From positions 4,774,001-4,838,000 of the forward strand of contig NC_089550.1 of assembly GCF_040115645.1 (NCBI RefSeq): 64,000 nt of DNA. The letters are read 5' to 3'. Every line of letters starts with the position of its first letter. Position 1 is the stretch's first letter. Source of the DNA: Euwallacea fornicatus (taxonomy: Eukaryota > Arthropoda > Insecta > Coleoptera > Curculionidae). Position numbers and translations under genes: made by a program. The notes below the pieces were generated by a model. It saw only the letters and a list, made by a program, of their open reading frames with translations, was not told where the DNA came from and ran no database searches. Below are positions 52,409 to 64,000 of this stretch, one piece after another.

Positions 52409-55400
52409 TATACATGTTCATTACATCGAAAAATGTACGGCTTCAAACAATATTTGATCTGTTCCAGCATTGTCATGAAAAAGTTTCCTTCAATTTTTAA
52501 CGAATTTACCATATATTGGAGTTTTGGCCCTCTATGTATAATAACTGATTTTTGTTTATTCACGAGAAGAACGATTAGGCCTGCAATTGTGGCGAGTAAC
52601 CTAAGTTCTGTAAGTGAGTAAACAGGTTTAAATCATGAGACTTGGTTAAAATTTAAATTTGATTGTGGCAGGGAAATGGAAACTATGAAACACAGATTAT
52701 AGTAGACAAAGGGAAAAGTGCTATCATATTCATTGCGGAAAGAACAGGAATGACGCAACGTAACGAGCTCCACGGTCTACCTCGAGAGCCTCAAAGGGGG
52801 CTTTGCTGTTCAATAGCAGTAAGAGGAAACTAATGAAAAGTTGATGGAAATGTAATGAATTAGACGATTATGAACAGGTATCTCTATAACTAGTAACTAG
52901 ATGCTGAACCGCTTGAAGAACTTAGGCTACTGGCTGCTGCTCGCAGATCTAACTCTTCTGGTAGAGAATAAAAAATAGTTTAATTAATTTGCATAAAAAA
53001 CTATTAATTTTTGCCTCGTTCACCAACCCCAAATTCTTCATTAGCCCGATCTTACCGTTATCGAACACTGAAGCGTTTTGTTTAAGTCCGAGACAAATCT
53101 TTTCCTGCTTGATTTCCGTTCTTTTTCCAAAGCCTACGACCTTTCTCTTTGTCTGTTGCAGTCTATACGTCACATTATCCATTTTCCCTCCACAGTCACA
53201 TTCAGTCCCTTAATAAGTACAACGGTGGATTACACAGTATTCTGCTTTTGTTCCAAGTTTGCGGTATCATCAGCAAAATTACAACTTGGCAGCAGACAAA
53301 TCAAAGGGAGAAGATAAAAGTGGACATAGCCGGACTTGACACCGCACACACACCTTTAAAATCTAGACGGTGCCAGACAATAGGTTTGTTAGAATCAACA
53401 AGAAGACAAAGTGCAAAGGTTAGTTTACAGTTGGTAACAATATCCCAACACCAGTGCTATTCCTCTAATGAGTTTTGGTTTACAATGCTCGCAATGTACA
53501 GTTCATGGTACGTTAGGCCCAATTAGGTAATACAATAGCACATTATATTTCTCTCTCAAAAACAGACGTTCTAATAATCCCAACTTCCGTTTACCGCTTT
53601 CGTGTTCCCTTTAACTGTATTAATAACTTCTAGAGGATATATGTAGAGTTAAGGTGGCTGAATAAGTTCTAGGCCATATGTTGCTCAGGGATTTATATTC
53701 GGTGGTGAAATTTCCCAGCATAAGTTGGAATTTTGCATTTTGCGATTTTTTTACAAACCAGACAAAATAGTTATGTGTGGCTTAAAGTCCTTTTAGTGAG
53801 GCCTAAGGCTCACTCAAGGGACAGCGAACCAAAACGTCGACAATTTGCTGTCTCTAAGTCTGACTTAAAGGAGTAAGTTATCTTTAGTGACAGCCCCTAA
53901 ACCCTGAAGGGAATTTAACTTTAAATAAACTACTGTTAGTTCTTTCCCTGTCGGTAACGTCTTCCCGCTAGCGTATATATTTAAAAGCAAACATTTGCTT
54001 AAACCTGCCCTAGGGAAACCTATACGTCGGTTGCAGGGCCAATGGAATTGCGAAACTTTCTTTTTCTCTGAGCTAGCAGTCTGAAAAATATGCAGCAATT
54101 TGAGGAAGTGTTGCCATAAATTTGAGGGTGGAAATTGAATGTGAAATGCGCCCCGGATTTATTGGCATGTAAACTCTGTCAAGAATTAGGTTCTTCTATC
54201 GGTAATACAATGTGGAATTTTCGGTTTACACGCAGCATGTTTGCTTTTATGCCGCACCAAGAAAATTGTAATTCCGATATGCTGTGTATATTTTATGCAT
54301 GAAAAATTGCGCAAATCTACGAGGATAATACAAAAATCCCCCCAAAAGCACTGAGATACGTATTACCTCGAGAGGATTCAGCTTTTCAATTGCATTTTTC
54401 ACATTATGTATTTGATTTGTTTACTCTTTCGTTATTTCAGGTTGGAGATTTGAAAACATTTGTTGAGTATACTACCTTCACACAGGGAACATATTCTGAA
54501 CGACGGGTAAAAGAGTTTTAGTGATATTTTTTGAGCCCCTTGAGGTGTAGGCTACATAACTCCTCTGGTCCAGGACTGCTGCTGCTTAATATTGCAGCAC
54601 TGAGGGATGAGAATTTAAAATAAAAAATGAAAAATTATTGCCTTAGAACCCTCGGCGTTCTTTAAGCTACGAAGCGCCAACATATCCGTCGAGAGAGAGC
54701 TTTAAGCTCCGTCGAGTTTTCGATAAATCATATTTTTAGTTATGATGCCTGAAGTCTGATGACCTCTCACTAATCGCTTGAAACGAAACGGCAAACATCA
54801 GACAGTAGACACGAAGAAAGGAGAGGAAAAGAGTGGGAAACCGAAACGGCAGAAGAGATGCTCCGTGAATCTGTGTCTCAATTTAACTTAATGGATAGAA
54901 AGGAAAAAAATAAAGCTGCAAGATTAATTTTCAACGGCAGAATTTGAAAATTAACAAATGGTTAAAATGAATTTTGTTTGGCGCGTTTCGATGTAAAAGT
55001 AAATGAACTAAATCATTTTTACTTCAATACAACAACTAGTCCCGGAAGACCATTATTTAAAAAAAATGAAGCGATGAGGAACGAAAGCTTTTAAAAAATA
55101 ATAAAAATGACCGCATTTATTCACGATTTATTTTTTTCCCATTTACTCGAATAGCTCTACGAATATCTTTTCAAACAATTGGAGAAGCCCCTGAGCAAAC
55201 TAGAAAAAAACAAAAACTTTTATTTATGTGTTTCAAGCTAACTAAAGGTGAACTGCACTACCAATCTAGTTTAAATTGCAATATTAAGTAGCAACGTCCT
55301 GAAACAGCGATTGTCCTTCTGCAGAGCCCAAAGGAAGTCTGTGTTCGCCTGCAGTCATCAGTCAAGACAAGATTTAAGTCCTGCCACTTCCAGGAAGGAA

Positions 55401-57691
55401 ATTCTTAAACTTCCCCTTTAAGCCATTTGATGGGCGATGTGCTTTAGGACCTGTATGTAAGAGCTTTTTAAAGGCTTATAGGTCCAATATTTGCTTGGAA
55501 CTTTTAGATGTTAGCAAATGTTCCAAAGCAAATTTTTTAAAGGGGTATTAAATGCCTGCATGCTTTGTTCGCGAACTATTAAACTTTCGCAGACATTAAA
55601 TTGAAGTTATAACTAGTTTGATAATTTGAATCGAGCCATTTACCCTAAAATAATGGGCAACTATTTTGAGCGTTTTGTTGCAGTTATTGCTCATATCTGC
55701 ATCGCTACCTTTTAAGCTAGAGAAGAGTCTTCGACTTTGAAAATTGATAAAGTTCAACTGGGATTGCTTCACTCCGTACGGAGCTGATACGGAAACAGTG
55801 GAGTACTCCTGCTGGCATTCCACAGAAACAAGTTACAACACGGTAGTATTTGATCAAAAAGTCAGAAAGTTTTGTAACCCATTGTGCTTTTGAGCCTTTG
55901 TGTTCAGTCATTCGGCTGTTTACATTCGACCGTTCCCAATATTTGTAATGTGTCGCGGTGAAGGCAACAACGGGAACGGATCGGTTTTCACCGCCACAGA
56001 CTTTTTCTTTTGCTTCGTCTGATACGGTAAATCCTGAAACTCGGTTGTTCAAGGATAAAAAGGAGAAATACATCTAAAAAAGCGCGGAAAACGACAAACT
56101 AACAGACGACCGTGTTTTTGCCGGTTTAAGTTAGAGGGACATGGGGGTATCTGCGTCGACAAGTAAAGCAGGGTCGTTAATTTTAGCAAGATATTTTAAA
56201 CCTGGCAGAGCACACTGGCAATTCGCAGCTGATACAGCGCAATATCTTTCGCGAGTTTACCACTTAATTCAACCCCCCGGAATTCGGGGGAAGGTGGGCT
56301 TGATGATTCGCTCAAAAAGTCAGCGATATGACATATTTCTTCTTAGAGCGAATCAGCCTACTCTAAGAAAAGAGCAAAAAAAAATGTGAAAAACACGGTG
56401 GCTCTGCTAATTTGTGTTGTTGTGCATTTGAGGGATCCTCACCATAGAGAGTGACTCGATGTTTAATTCGAAAAGTTATCAGGATACTGACATAACGGCC
56501 CTAAGAGGTTAAACTATTGAATACCGAGTAGAACATCCTCTGAAGTCCCGAAATAATATTGAAATTATTTGGGAGCAATTCTCCCTTTACGAGGTGAACT
56601 AGAACACTGCAATCTCTAAGTTTATGACTTATCTGCTTCTTTGATATTCGCTAGTGCAAAATTAATACCGGTCTCCCTAGTGGAATCATGTTTCATGTTG
56701 AGAAGGGGACAAACAAGAACAAGTACTTCGAGAAGAAATACCTTTACCGGGGTTAGATTACACTGCTTTTCCCGATGACTCCGCGGGGGAAATACTTGAA
56801 ATCAAAGAATTTCTACTGACTGCGATGGTCCTCCTTTTGCTAACAGACCTCCTGCAGTTTACGACCGACTACAATTTTTGTAATGCAGAAACGTCGTGCG
56901 GGTATCTTTCCCACTCATTATCAATATTCGTTGTCAGTTTTAGAAATGGGGCTAAGTAGCTGCCATGTTAAGAATTTTTATCTAGTAACCTACCTGACAA
57001 TCCCTTATCTATATCAGTCAGTAGACGAGGGTGACTAAGATAGGAATTTCTAATTTTCCTTAAAAGATGAGGTTTCGGATAATCATCAACTCATTCCTCC
57101 TTAGCATTTGGTCAAATCCACTCTGAGAATGTTGTCCGTGAAAGCCCGTGTGAGAGTCCTTAAGCTCGGCAATTGGGGCCAAGAAGAATTCCATTGATTA
57201 TGATGAATGTATTGTCAGACACTTAATCCACTAACATATGCTTTGCAATGGCCTCGCGCCGACTAAACACATAATATGCAAACGGCCCATGGCCATCATT
57301 GTTGCCCTATTTGCTATTCTGATTCAACAATGTAAAACACGGCTCCTGGCTGAGATGCAAACTGCCCGATCTCGGCAGGATTAAATGGACTTGCGAAGTT
57401 TGATCCGCGGTCCTGCAGAGCAACATTATTCCGGACTGCCCATAAAGGGTTTATGAACTCGTGTCAAACTAACTATTTAATGCATACATGTACTCCAAGT
57501 AGGGGGAAAACTGATTAAACTGCATAGCCGGGCTTTCGGGTATTTAGAATGATGTTGTTTGGTTTTCAAGAACTGCTTGTTGTTGCTCCCGTAGAGTCCT
57601 AATATTTAAAAGTTCCAGTTTTTTGGATGGCTGCGCCATCCAATCCGTAAAATGTAGAGCAAACCGGTCTTGGCTAGGACCCCTAAAAACC
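52409..57691. other. Non-coding stretch
   Basis: No exon, RNA gene or bounded element recognised. The longer frames (53149-53526 plus, 55717-56073 minus) were read and carry no known domain. The part nearest 57.2-57.7 kb is less AT-rich than the surroundings and could be a promoter/5'UTR for the candidate exon that follows. Confidence 0.4.
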
Positions 57692-57762
57692 ATGAAAAGC
57701 GTATCGCTTAAACCGGAGGTGGAGAAGTCCCCGGAGGATCTATTGTACGATATCTGCAGAGC
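57692..57762 (+). CDS. Candidate first coding exon of an unknown gene
   Basis: An ATG in a good start context (AAACCATGA) opens a short frame: MKSVSLKPEVEKSPEDLLYD, then ICRA. It runs into a strong GTAAGT donor at 57763-57768 after 71 bases (phase 2). There is no in-frame upstream extension of note, and the upstream sequence is relatively GC-rich. I do not recognise the peptide; it is hydrophilic with no signal peptide, so a cytoplasmic or nuclear protein would be expected. No following exon was found before the end of the window, so this is a hypothesis based on start context, donor and composition only. Confidence 0.4.
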
Positions 57763-59211
57763 GTAAGTGCCTTATTCAAATCGAAACACGTCCTGCTTTA
57801 AAGCGATTCTCGGAAAATTATATTGTACATATATTATATGTCCTTTCCATCAATTTAATGGAATTTTTGGGTTTTTCCATTAGGGACACAATGCTGTTGG
57901 CCCGGTTCAGGATGCGTAACAAATTGAAATTTATTTCATGGTAATACGCGAGAGAAGTCACGTGAAAATAATGCGTAAATGCTGTACCTACACATTATTG
58001 TCGAAGAGGGGTTTTGAAATTTACGCAGGTAAATGACACAAACAGAGGGGAAAACGAGGAAGTGAAAACGTTATCTAGATGACAAGTTAGTTCAATTTAA
58101 TCCCCTCTGTGTCAGCAAAGATCCTGTAGCGTCTGAAACGCTGCCGACAATACTTCTTGCGAATGTGTTACGGCAAAGCTAATGGGTTTTAGAGCTTACC
58201 AAATTAATGCTTGTTACGTTAGTGATAGCTGGGATTCTCGACGTCAAGGTATTTGCCCTAATTTCAATCCGCGTGAGGGTGGCAAAGCAGTTACTTTATA
58301 TTGCTGCTAAAAGGGCTTTAATTGTATCATACAGCCAGGTTCGTTCGGAGTGTTGCAGGTTAATTCTCTCACAAATATTATCTGTCAAAAATGTCTTGAT
58401 CAAACCATACAGAAACTATATTGGGGACAATGATTTATAGATCTAGATCAATACAGCTCGAATCATTATCTCTGGAAAGCACACCTAAGCGACAAAGAGA
58501 GATGTGGAGGGTAGAGACAATAGTTTCATTTATCAGAACACGAACGGTGACGGGAAACTCGCGATCCCATTTGCAATTTCAAATATCCGGTTTCTATTAT
58601 GCGGTTTTAAGACAACAAGCGAGAAAGCGTGGAAGTGAAAATGTTACGAAGATAGCACGTTACTTCAATTTAGATCCTCTGCATTACAACCGTGATATTG
58701 TTTCCTTCCAAGCGATGTGCCACGTATCGGGTTGGAGAGATGTATGCGAGTGTATCGAGTAATGGGAAATAGTTTAGTGTGACTAAATATTTTGCAAAAT
58801 GCCTGAATTTCGAATGCATCAAAACTTCCATCGCATATTTAAGGCGCGAGATCCGAGTGGATGGACCAAATGTGAGTTAAGGTTGAGGGCTAAGTTTGCG
58901 AGGCTCGCGCACCAACTTCTTTAAATCCCCCTGGTCCAAATATGAGGCTTCCACCAAGTGGCGGTCGAAACGATTCTGGACTGGCTGTCACCTTCGGACC
59001 ACCCTGAGCTTGCAGTCTCAGTGATACTGTTTCGTGCGAAATCGATCAACAACTCTCACTACTTAAATTAAGATTTATTGATTTCGCGATATAATAATTT
59101 CGAGAAATTTCGTGAGCGCATTCACATTTTGTGCTAAACGAGCAGCCGAACGTGTCTAAGATATTACTGACTCGTTTAATCAAATCTGAGTGACTGTTTA
59201 CACTTAAACTA
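57763..59211. other. Non-coding, with a diverged duplicated segment
   Basis: Contains two diverged copies of a segment of about 55 bases (58052-58108 and 58627-58682, sharing GGAAGTGAAAA.GTTA and TTCAATTTA.ATCC). The 113-codon frame at 58421-58762 runs over the second copy and has no known motif. If the exon at 57692 is real, this is its intron. Confidence 0.4.
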
Positions 59212-60653
59212 CAGGGTGTTAGTGAAATAAATTTCGCAAATTTACCCAATGATTAAGAACATAATTTTAAACAAACAATTTCCTTATAACCGGGTGTCGT
59301 GAATACAACCATTTTCCAGGAAAACCAAAAAAAAACATCTTTTGAGAATTGGCAACGTCGCATCGCGTTTGTTTAATTTTGAAACCTCTCTAGGAAGGTG
59401 CATAAACTACATACGGTGCATTTACACGGTTTTTTTGTAGTCAACAGGTTTTATGGTTAAAATGTAAAAATTATGTGATTTTTATTTTATTGTTTTGAAA
59501 ATCCGCTTACTTTTAAATTATTATGGTCATGTATAATTAGCATAATACGTGACGTTCTACATTTTACGCCACTCACATCACAATGACAAAGACAAATTAT
59601 TTTTTGTTTTTGCTACATTAAATGTTCTAAATGTCTATCATTTCAGTCCATGCATGCACGACAGCTTTTTAACCAATTTTCCCGTACCGATCAAAAATTC
59701 CTGGCATATTCCTAATATGATCAGCGGCAGTGAAAATACGTTGTCGCAACTGATTTGCGTCCATCATTTCAGCAACATAGACCAAAATTTTCATAAAACT
59801 CCAAAAGAAAATTCCAACGGATTAAGATCCGGAGATCTGGCAGGCCAATAATTAGGACCATTTCTTTTCGTCTATCTCTCTTCAAAATTATGATTTAAGT
59901 GCTCGATAACTGGACGTAAAGAATACATTTTCACCTGAGTACTGTCAATAACTCGGAATAAATTAACCTACGGCACACTCAAATTAACTTTGAGGGTGAG
60001 GAGTTGCGCTAATGACGAAGGAAGCGTTCGAAGGAAGAACGAATTCACATTAAAATATATTGAATGACAAATGTGGAAACTGAGAGCGGTTTTGATGGTC
60101 CCTTCTCAGTGGGCCCCGATGGGCACTACTTTTCCATGGTGCCGGGCGTCTTAATACAGGATAACATGACACAGATGAGATGGAATAAAGTGCAAGTGAC
60201 CACAGAGTAAGGCGGCACAAATGACTATATAACTCAGAAATTTGCGCGATAAATAAGCCCACCTGTTCACAGCGCATCCGATGCTTAATCGCTTCATCCG
60301 TAAAGTTAATTTAGGGGACCCTTTAGAGGGCCAGGTTACCAGGGTTCATTGCGGCGTTGCTCTCACCGTGTGAGTCGTATTATTAGTTTTCATTAAGTTT
60401 TTAATTGGTTTTAGCAATGTTAATGATGAATAATTTTAACTTTTTTTTGTTTCACGTTAAACTATCAATATCTGTCAAGTAGGTTTTTCCAATATTTTAT
60501 TCAAATTTGGAACTTATAACTTTTCGGGTACCAACTTAAAATTTTCTTTTTAAACTATCGTGTTTTTGATGCCCGCTATAAGGAACCTCTTTGTATAAAA
60601 TTATGTTCTTAATCATTTTTTAAATTTGTGAAACTTATTTCACTAACACCTTC
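59212..60653 (-). mobile_element. Degraded mariner-like element, about 1.44 kb
   Basis: The left end starts CAGGGTGTTAGTGAAATAAA. The right end, reverse complemented, starts GAAGGTGTTAGTGAAATAAG. Both arms continue to a shared TGATTAAGAACATAATTT block about 55 bases in. TA flanks both (59210-59211 and 60654-60655). On the minus strand about 59680-59870 encodes a transposase C-terminal part: WPARSPDLNPLEFSFG, VYVAEMMDANQLRQRIFTAA and HIRNMPGIFDR, with a frame change and stops. The region 59.95-60.45 kb is not recognisable as transposase and may hold another insertion. Confidence 0.8.
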
Positions 60654-62561
60654 TATAGCGAAAATAGCATATCCCAGTAAACAATGGCTGTCGCATACAC
60701 GTGATCCCCTCAAGATAAGAGTATTGGACAGGACCGGAGTCAGGGCACTGTTACCTTGAAAAAGTCTTTTAAAACAAGCTCTTTTGATAAATTATATTTC
60801 TCAACGATTACTAAAACTAAAGTCTAGTGCACTAAACAGGTATTAGCAGGTAAATTACTGTCCACCTTCTAATGTTTGCAGTAAACACTTTCCATTCGAA
60901 ACGAAACAAGTTTCACCCTGTGAAACGTTGTCGCACATGTAGAGTGCCGGTCGGTCAGATGACACAACCGACCAATCAGCGCCCACCGAGCTAGTGATCA
61001 CTCGTTTGATTTGTTTACATGGATATTTTATATTAATAAGACGGACTATAAGCATAAAAAACACAATTAGATATTTTTCTAGGCTGCCTAAATAAAAAAA
61101 AGGTGTGTAAAATTATGGTCTTGACTAAATTTAAACACGACCAGTCATGAATTTATGAATTTAGGAAATGGCCGAGGCTACTTGAAGGGTGGTTAATTAA
61201 GGGTCTAGGCTAAACCCAAACATATGCAAATTAATTATGCACAAAAACCGAAAGGGCATGGACGAACCTGTCAATTACTCAAGTCTATTTACATAAATTT
61301 TGAATAGGTTCAGAACAGACGAGCTCGGTCCAACAACTCCTATCAGAGCCATTCAAAACTGACCTAAAATGCGACCTAAAGCCTTTTCAGTTATAAGATA
61401 TTTTTTTTCTAGGCCACCTTCTAATTACTTAGTGCCTTGGATGCCGTGAAAAACACGTAATTATCAGTCGCCTCTGAATCACAAAGATTTCATAGCCGCT
61501 TTTTAAGCTGACTTAATTAAGAAAATATGTCGGAAAAAAACTTAATGTCCTTAAGCAAGTCTTAAATTTCGCGAGACAATATCCTCGATAATTGGAAAAT
61601 TTTTAACGTCCCCGGATCTCGCCGGATATTTAATTATACTTTTTTGCTCCATTCGATAAAGGAACCACCGATTTCTGAAATTATTCTCACTGAGTCAATA
61701 GTTTTGCGCCCGGAAATGAATTTTATACGTCAGTTAAGGGTCATGTCACTTTGATATGTTTTCAAGATAACATAGCCGGGTGTTTATGAGTTTTGTGGTC
61801 CATAAACCTCATTTAGCAATTTTGCAGCCCAAGAACTCGCTTCGAATTTGTGGCAAAAGGAACTCTTTAGAGACTCTATTCAAGATATGAGGAACGCTCG
61901 TTAAAACTTATGGAGTAAGGGTTTTTGAAATGAACAGTCAGTTAAAGTACTGGCTGACCTCCGTACCCGAAAATATGCGGTAGATATGTACAAGATATGT
62001 TTTTATGATCGTGCAAAAAAATTCTTCCTCACCAAGTTTGAGGTGCATATTCAGGGTGGCTGGTAATGCGGCGTATTTCTTTGCAGAGGTGATAGACCAT
62101 GAGGCAAGGAGTAAATTGAACCCATATATGCACATTTCAAAACTCACGACATTTTGAGTTATTTGATTTTTTTTTAACTCGGGATCTCAATGATTTCAGA
62201 GTGGGTTCTCAAGAAATACATTTTGGATTTTTGTCTTTCGCTAATCGACCACTTGTCTAACATTATTATCTTCAATATGGAATTCACATGTCTGGAAACA
62301 TTGGTTTCATGCGGAGATTTTGAGTAAAAACTTTCATAAAATAGTTTTTGAAGATCATCTGTCTTAGCTTCTTCTGAGCAATTTTCAAAAAATGCTCAAG
62401 GTAACATACGAACAAATGGCGGTAAAAAACGTTCTTATTTCAACTGCTCTCCAATGACGTATTACGTGTTCAACAAATCATTTGCGGTTCCAAAAAAAAA
62501 TAGTCGAAATGCTTTAGATGAACAATTTAACTTGAATTTAAGTAATAACTCAATTCATATA
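60654..62561. other. Non-coding stretch
   Basis: No exon, element or RNA gene recognised between the two mariner-like elements. Confidence 0.45.
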
Positions 62562-63845
62562 TCAGGTATACTGGTATGAAGTGACCGTCAGGATATAAAT
62601 GTCTCGATATAGGGCATTTGTTGTAAACAAACCATTTTTTTTTTGTTTGCTTGGTTGGTATGCAAACAGACGAACATATTTAGTACAAATCAAGTCCTTG
62701 AACAAACAACAATATATTATTTCATTGTGCCAAAAATGCCGAATTTTGTACCACAAAATGATGATTTGTGGAAAGCATTAATTTTTTGCCTTCATTTGAA
62801 GAAAAGTGCTGCAGAATCGCATCGAATGCTTGTCGAGGCATATGGTGATTATGCTTTATCAGAAACAACGTGCAAAAGATGGTTTCGACGATTCAGAAAT
62901 AACAATTTTGACGTGCAAAATGAAGAACGTGGCAGACCACCAAAAAAGTTTGAAGACGCCGAATTGCAATCAATATTGGATGAAGATGACACTTTAAGTC
63001 AAAAGCAAATGGCAGAAATGTTAAATGTTCCACAACAAACAATTTCTGATCGTTTAAAAGCTATGGGAAAGATCCAAAAGTGTGGAAAATGGGTGCCGCA
63101 TGAATTGAATGAAAGATAGACGGAGAAATGAAAAAACACCTGTGAAATTTTGCTTCCAAGGCACGAAAGAAAATCAGTTTTGCATCGAATTGTTACTGGA
63201 GATGAAAAATGGATTTATTTTCAAAATCCTAAACGGAAAAAACATGGGTTGATTGGGGACAACCATCAACATCGACTACAAAACCTGATGAATTCGGTAA
63301 GAAGGCAATGCTGTGTGTTTGGTGGGATCAGAAACGTGTGGTGCACCATGAGCTTTTAAAACCTGGTGAAATCGTTAATGCTGTTCGCTACCGACAACAA
63401 TTGATTAATTTAAACCATGCATTGATCGAAAAACGATCAGAATGGGCCAGAAGACACGGAAAGTAACTTTGCTCCATGATAACGCACCTGCACACAAAGC
63501 AACACCGGTTCAGGATACCATTAAAACAGTTGGCTGGGCGTTGCTACCCCATCCGCCGTATTCACCAGACTTGGCTCCTTCGGACAACCATTTGTTTTCA
63601 TCTATGGGACACGCATTGGCTGAGCAGCACTTCGATTCCTACGAAGAAGTAGAAAATTGGGTGTCTAATTGGTTTGATGCCAAAGAGGCACATTTCTATT
63701 GGCGTGGTATCCATAAATTGCCAGAAAGGTGGTCAAAATGTGTAGAAAGCAATGATCAATATTTTGAATAATTTTTTTTCTTTCCTTGTTAAAATTGGTG
63801 TTTTATTTTCACAAAATAGCGCTCATTTCATACCGATAGACCTGG
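62562..63845 (+). mobile_element. Mariner element, full length but inactive
   Basis: The left end (TCAGGTATACTGGTATGAAG) and the reverse complement of the right end (CCAGGTCTATCGGTATGAAA) are inverted copies of about 24 bases. TA lies on both sides (62560-62561 and 63846-63847). The length of 1284 bp is that of a standard mariner. A complete-length but broken transposase lies inside. Confidence 0.88.
62736..63771 (+). pseudogene. Mariner transposase with two stops and two frameshifts
   Basis: Start chosen at 62736 (MPNFVPQNDDLWKALIFCLH), as typical for mariner; longer upstream frame would enter the terminal region. N-terminal helix-turn-helix domain with TTCKRWFRRFRNNNFDVQNE and GRPPKKF, then LNVPQQTISDRLKAMGKIQK. 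In-frame stops at 63117-63119 and 63129-63131 interrupt the linker. The catalytic domain follows: first Asp in RIVTGDEKWIYF, a frameshift in the A run near 63240, the WVDWGQP block, a second frameshift near 63460, second Asp in LLHDNAPAHKA, and third Asp in PPYSPDLAPSD. This is DD34D, as in mariner. It ends VESNDQYFE with a stop at 63769-63771. Not functional. Confidence 0.92.
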
Positions 63846-64000
63846 TAATGGCAATGTTCCCGGACATATTTTGTTTCATACGGAAGATCCTAACATGACA
63901 CAAGTGATCGAGTAGTAAAAGTAAAAAAATTCATACAGGATTTTTTAGAGGAAAAATCATTCTGAATTTATTAAGACCCCGAAAAAAAAATTGAAATAAC
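63846..64000. other. Non-coding right edge
   Basis: Short stretch after the mariner; nothing recognised. Confidence 0.6.

Noticed and set aside
53149..53526. 125-codon plus-strand frame
   Set aside because: Read through for known domains; none seen, and overlapping frames are equally long.
55717..56073. 118-codon minus-strand frame, tested as a possible Sidestep Ig1 exon
   Set aside because: It lacks the spacing of Cys, Trp and the D.G.Y.C strand of an Ig domain.
58421..58762. 113-codon plus-strand frame
   Set aside because: Covers a diverged repeat copy; no known motif.
1..64000. CRISPR arrays, operons or a prokaryotic defence system
   Set aside because: No regularly spaced short repeats, no Shine-Dalgarno-led gene rows; exons, introns and insect-type transposons show this is a eukaryotic genome.

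Overview
The window looks like an AT-rich, intron-rich animal genome, almost certainly an insect. It holds no operons, bacterial genes or CRISPR arrays. Two recognisable nervous-system genes are read as short exons with GT/AG borders whose intron phases all agree. A beetle-like host is possible, because many small elements end in CAGGGTG, but this is only an impression.

Plus strand, 2.1-15.3 kb: the 3' half of an orexin/allatotropin-type neuropeptide GPCR. Five exons encode TM3 to the C-terminal tail, 266 residues in one open frame. The exons for TM1-TM2 lie upstream of the window.

Minus strand, 49.0 kb down to 5.3 kb: a Sidestep-family immunoglobulin cell-surface receptor (the axon-guidance partner of Beat proteins). 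Nine exons encode part of Ig2, then Ig3-Ig5 and one FN3 domain. After the FN3 exon there are two possible 3' ends, both in the correct phase. End A is a transmembrane exon at 22.8-23.0 kb plus two tail exons at 19.8-20.1 and 18.9-19.1 kb. End B is a different transmembrane exon at 7.1-7.25 kb plus a terminal exon at 5.3-5.4 kb. End B lies antisense inside the 6.8 kb intron of the GPCR gene, so the two genes would interlock. The signal peptide and first Ig domain lie upstream of the visible exons.

The introns and flanks are full of decayed Tc1/mariner-type transposons. The clearest are a three-level nest at 28.5-30.8 kb (mariner hit by Tc1, which is hit by an unknown 460 bp insert), a Tc1-like element with about 215 bp inverted repeats at 38.55-40.06 kb, a full-length but broken mariner at 62.56-63.85 kb, and several internally deleted elements at TA sites with CAGGG-like ends (8.0, 12.3, 35.5, 51.8 and 59.2 kb). 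Transposase fragments without visible ends lie at 23.6 and 40.6-41.1 kb.

A possible first coding exon of an unrecognised plus-strand gene lies at 57.69 kb. No new enzymatic or defence system was found. The most interesting items are the alternative membrane anchors of the Sidestep-like gene, its interlocking with the GPCR, and the nested transposons.
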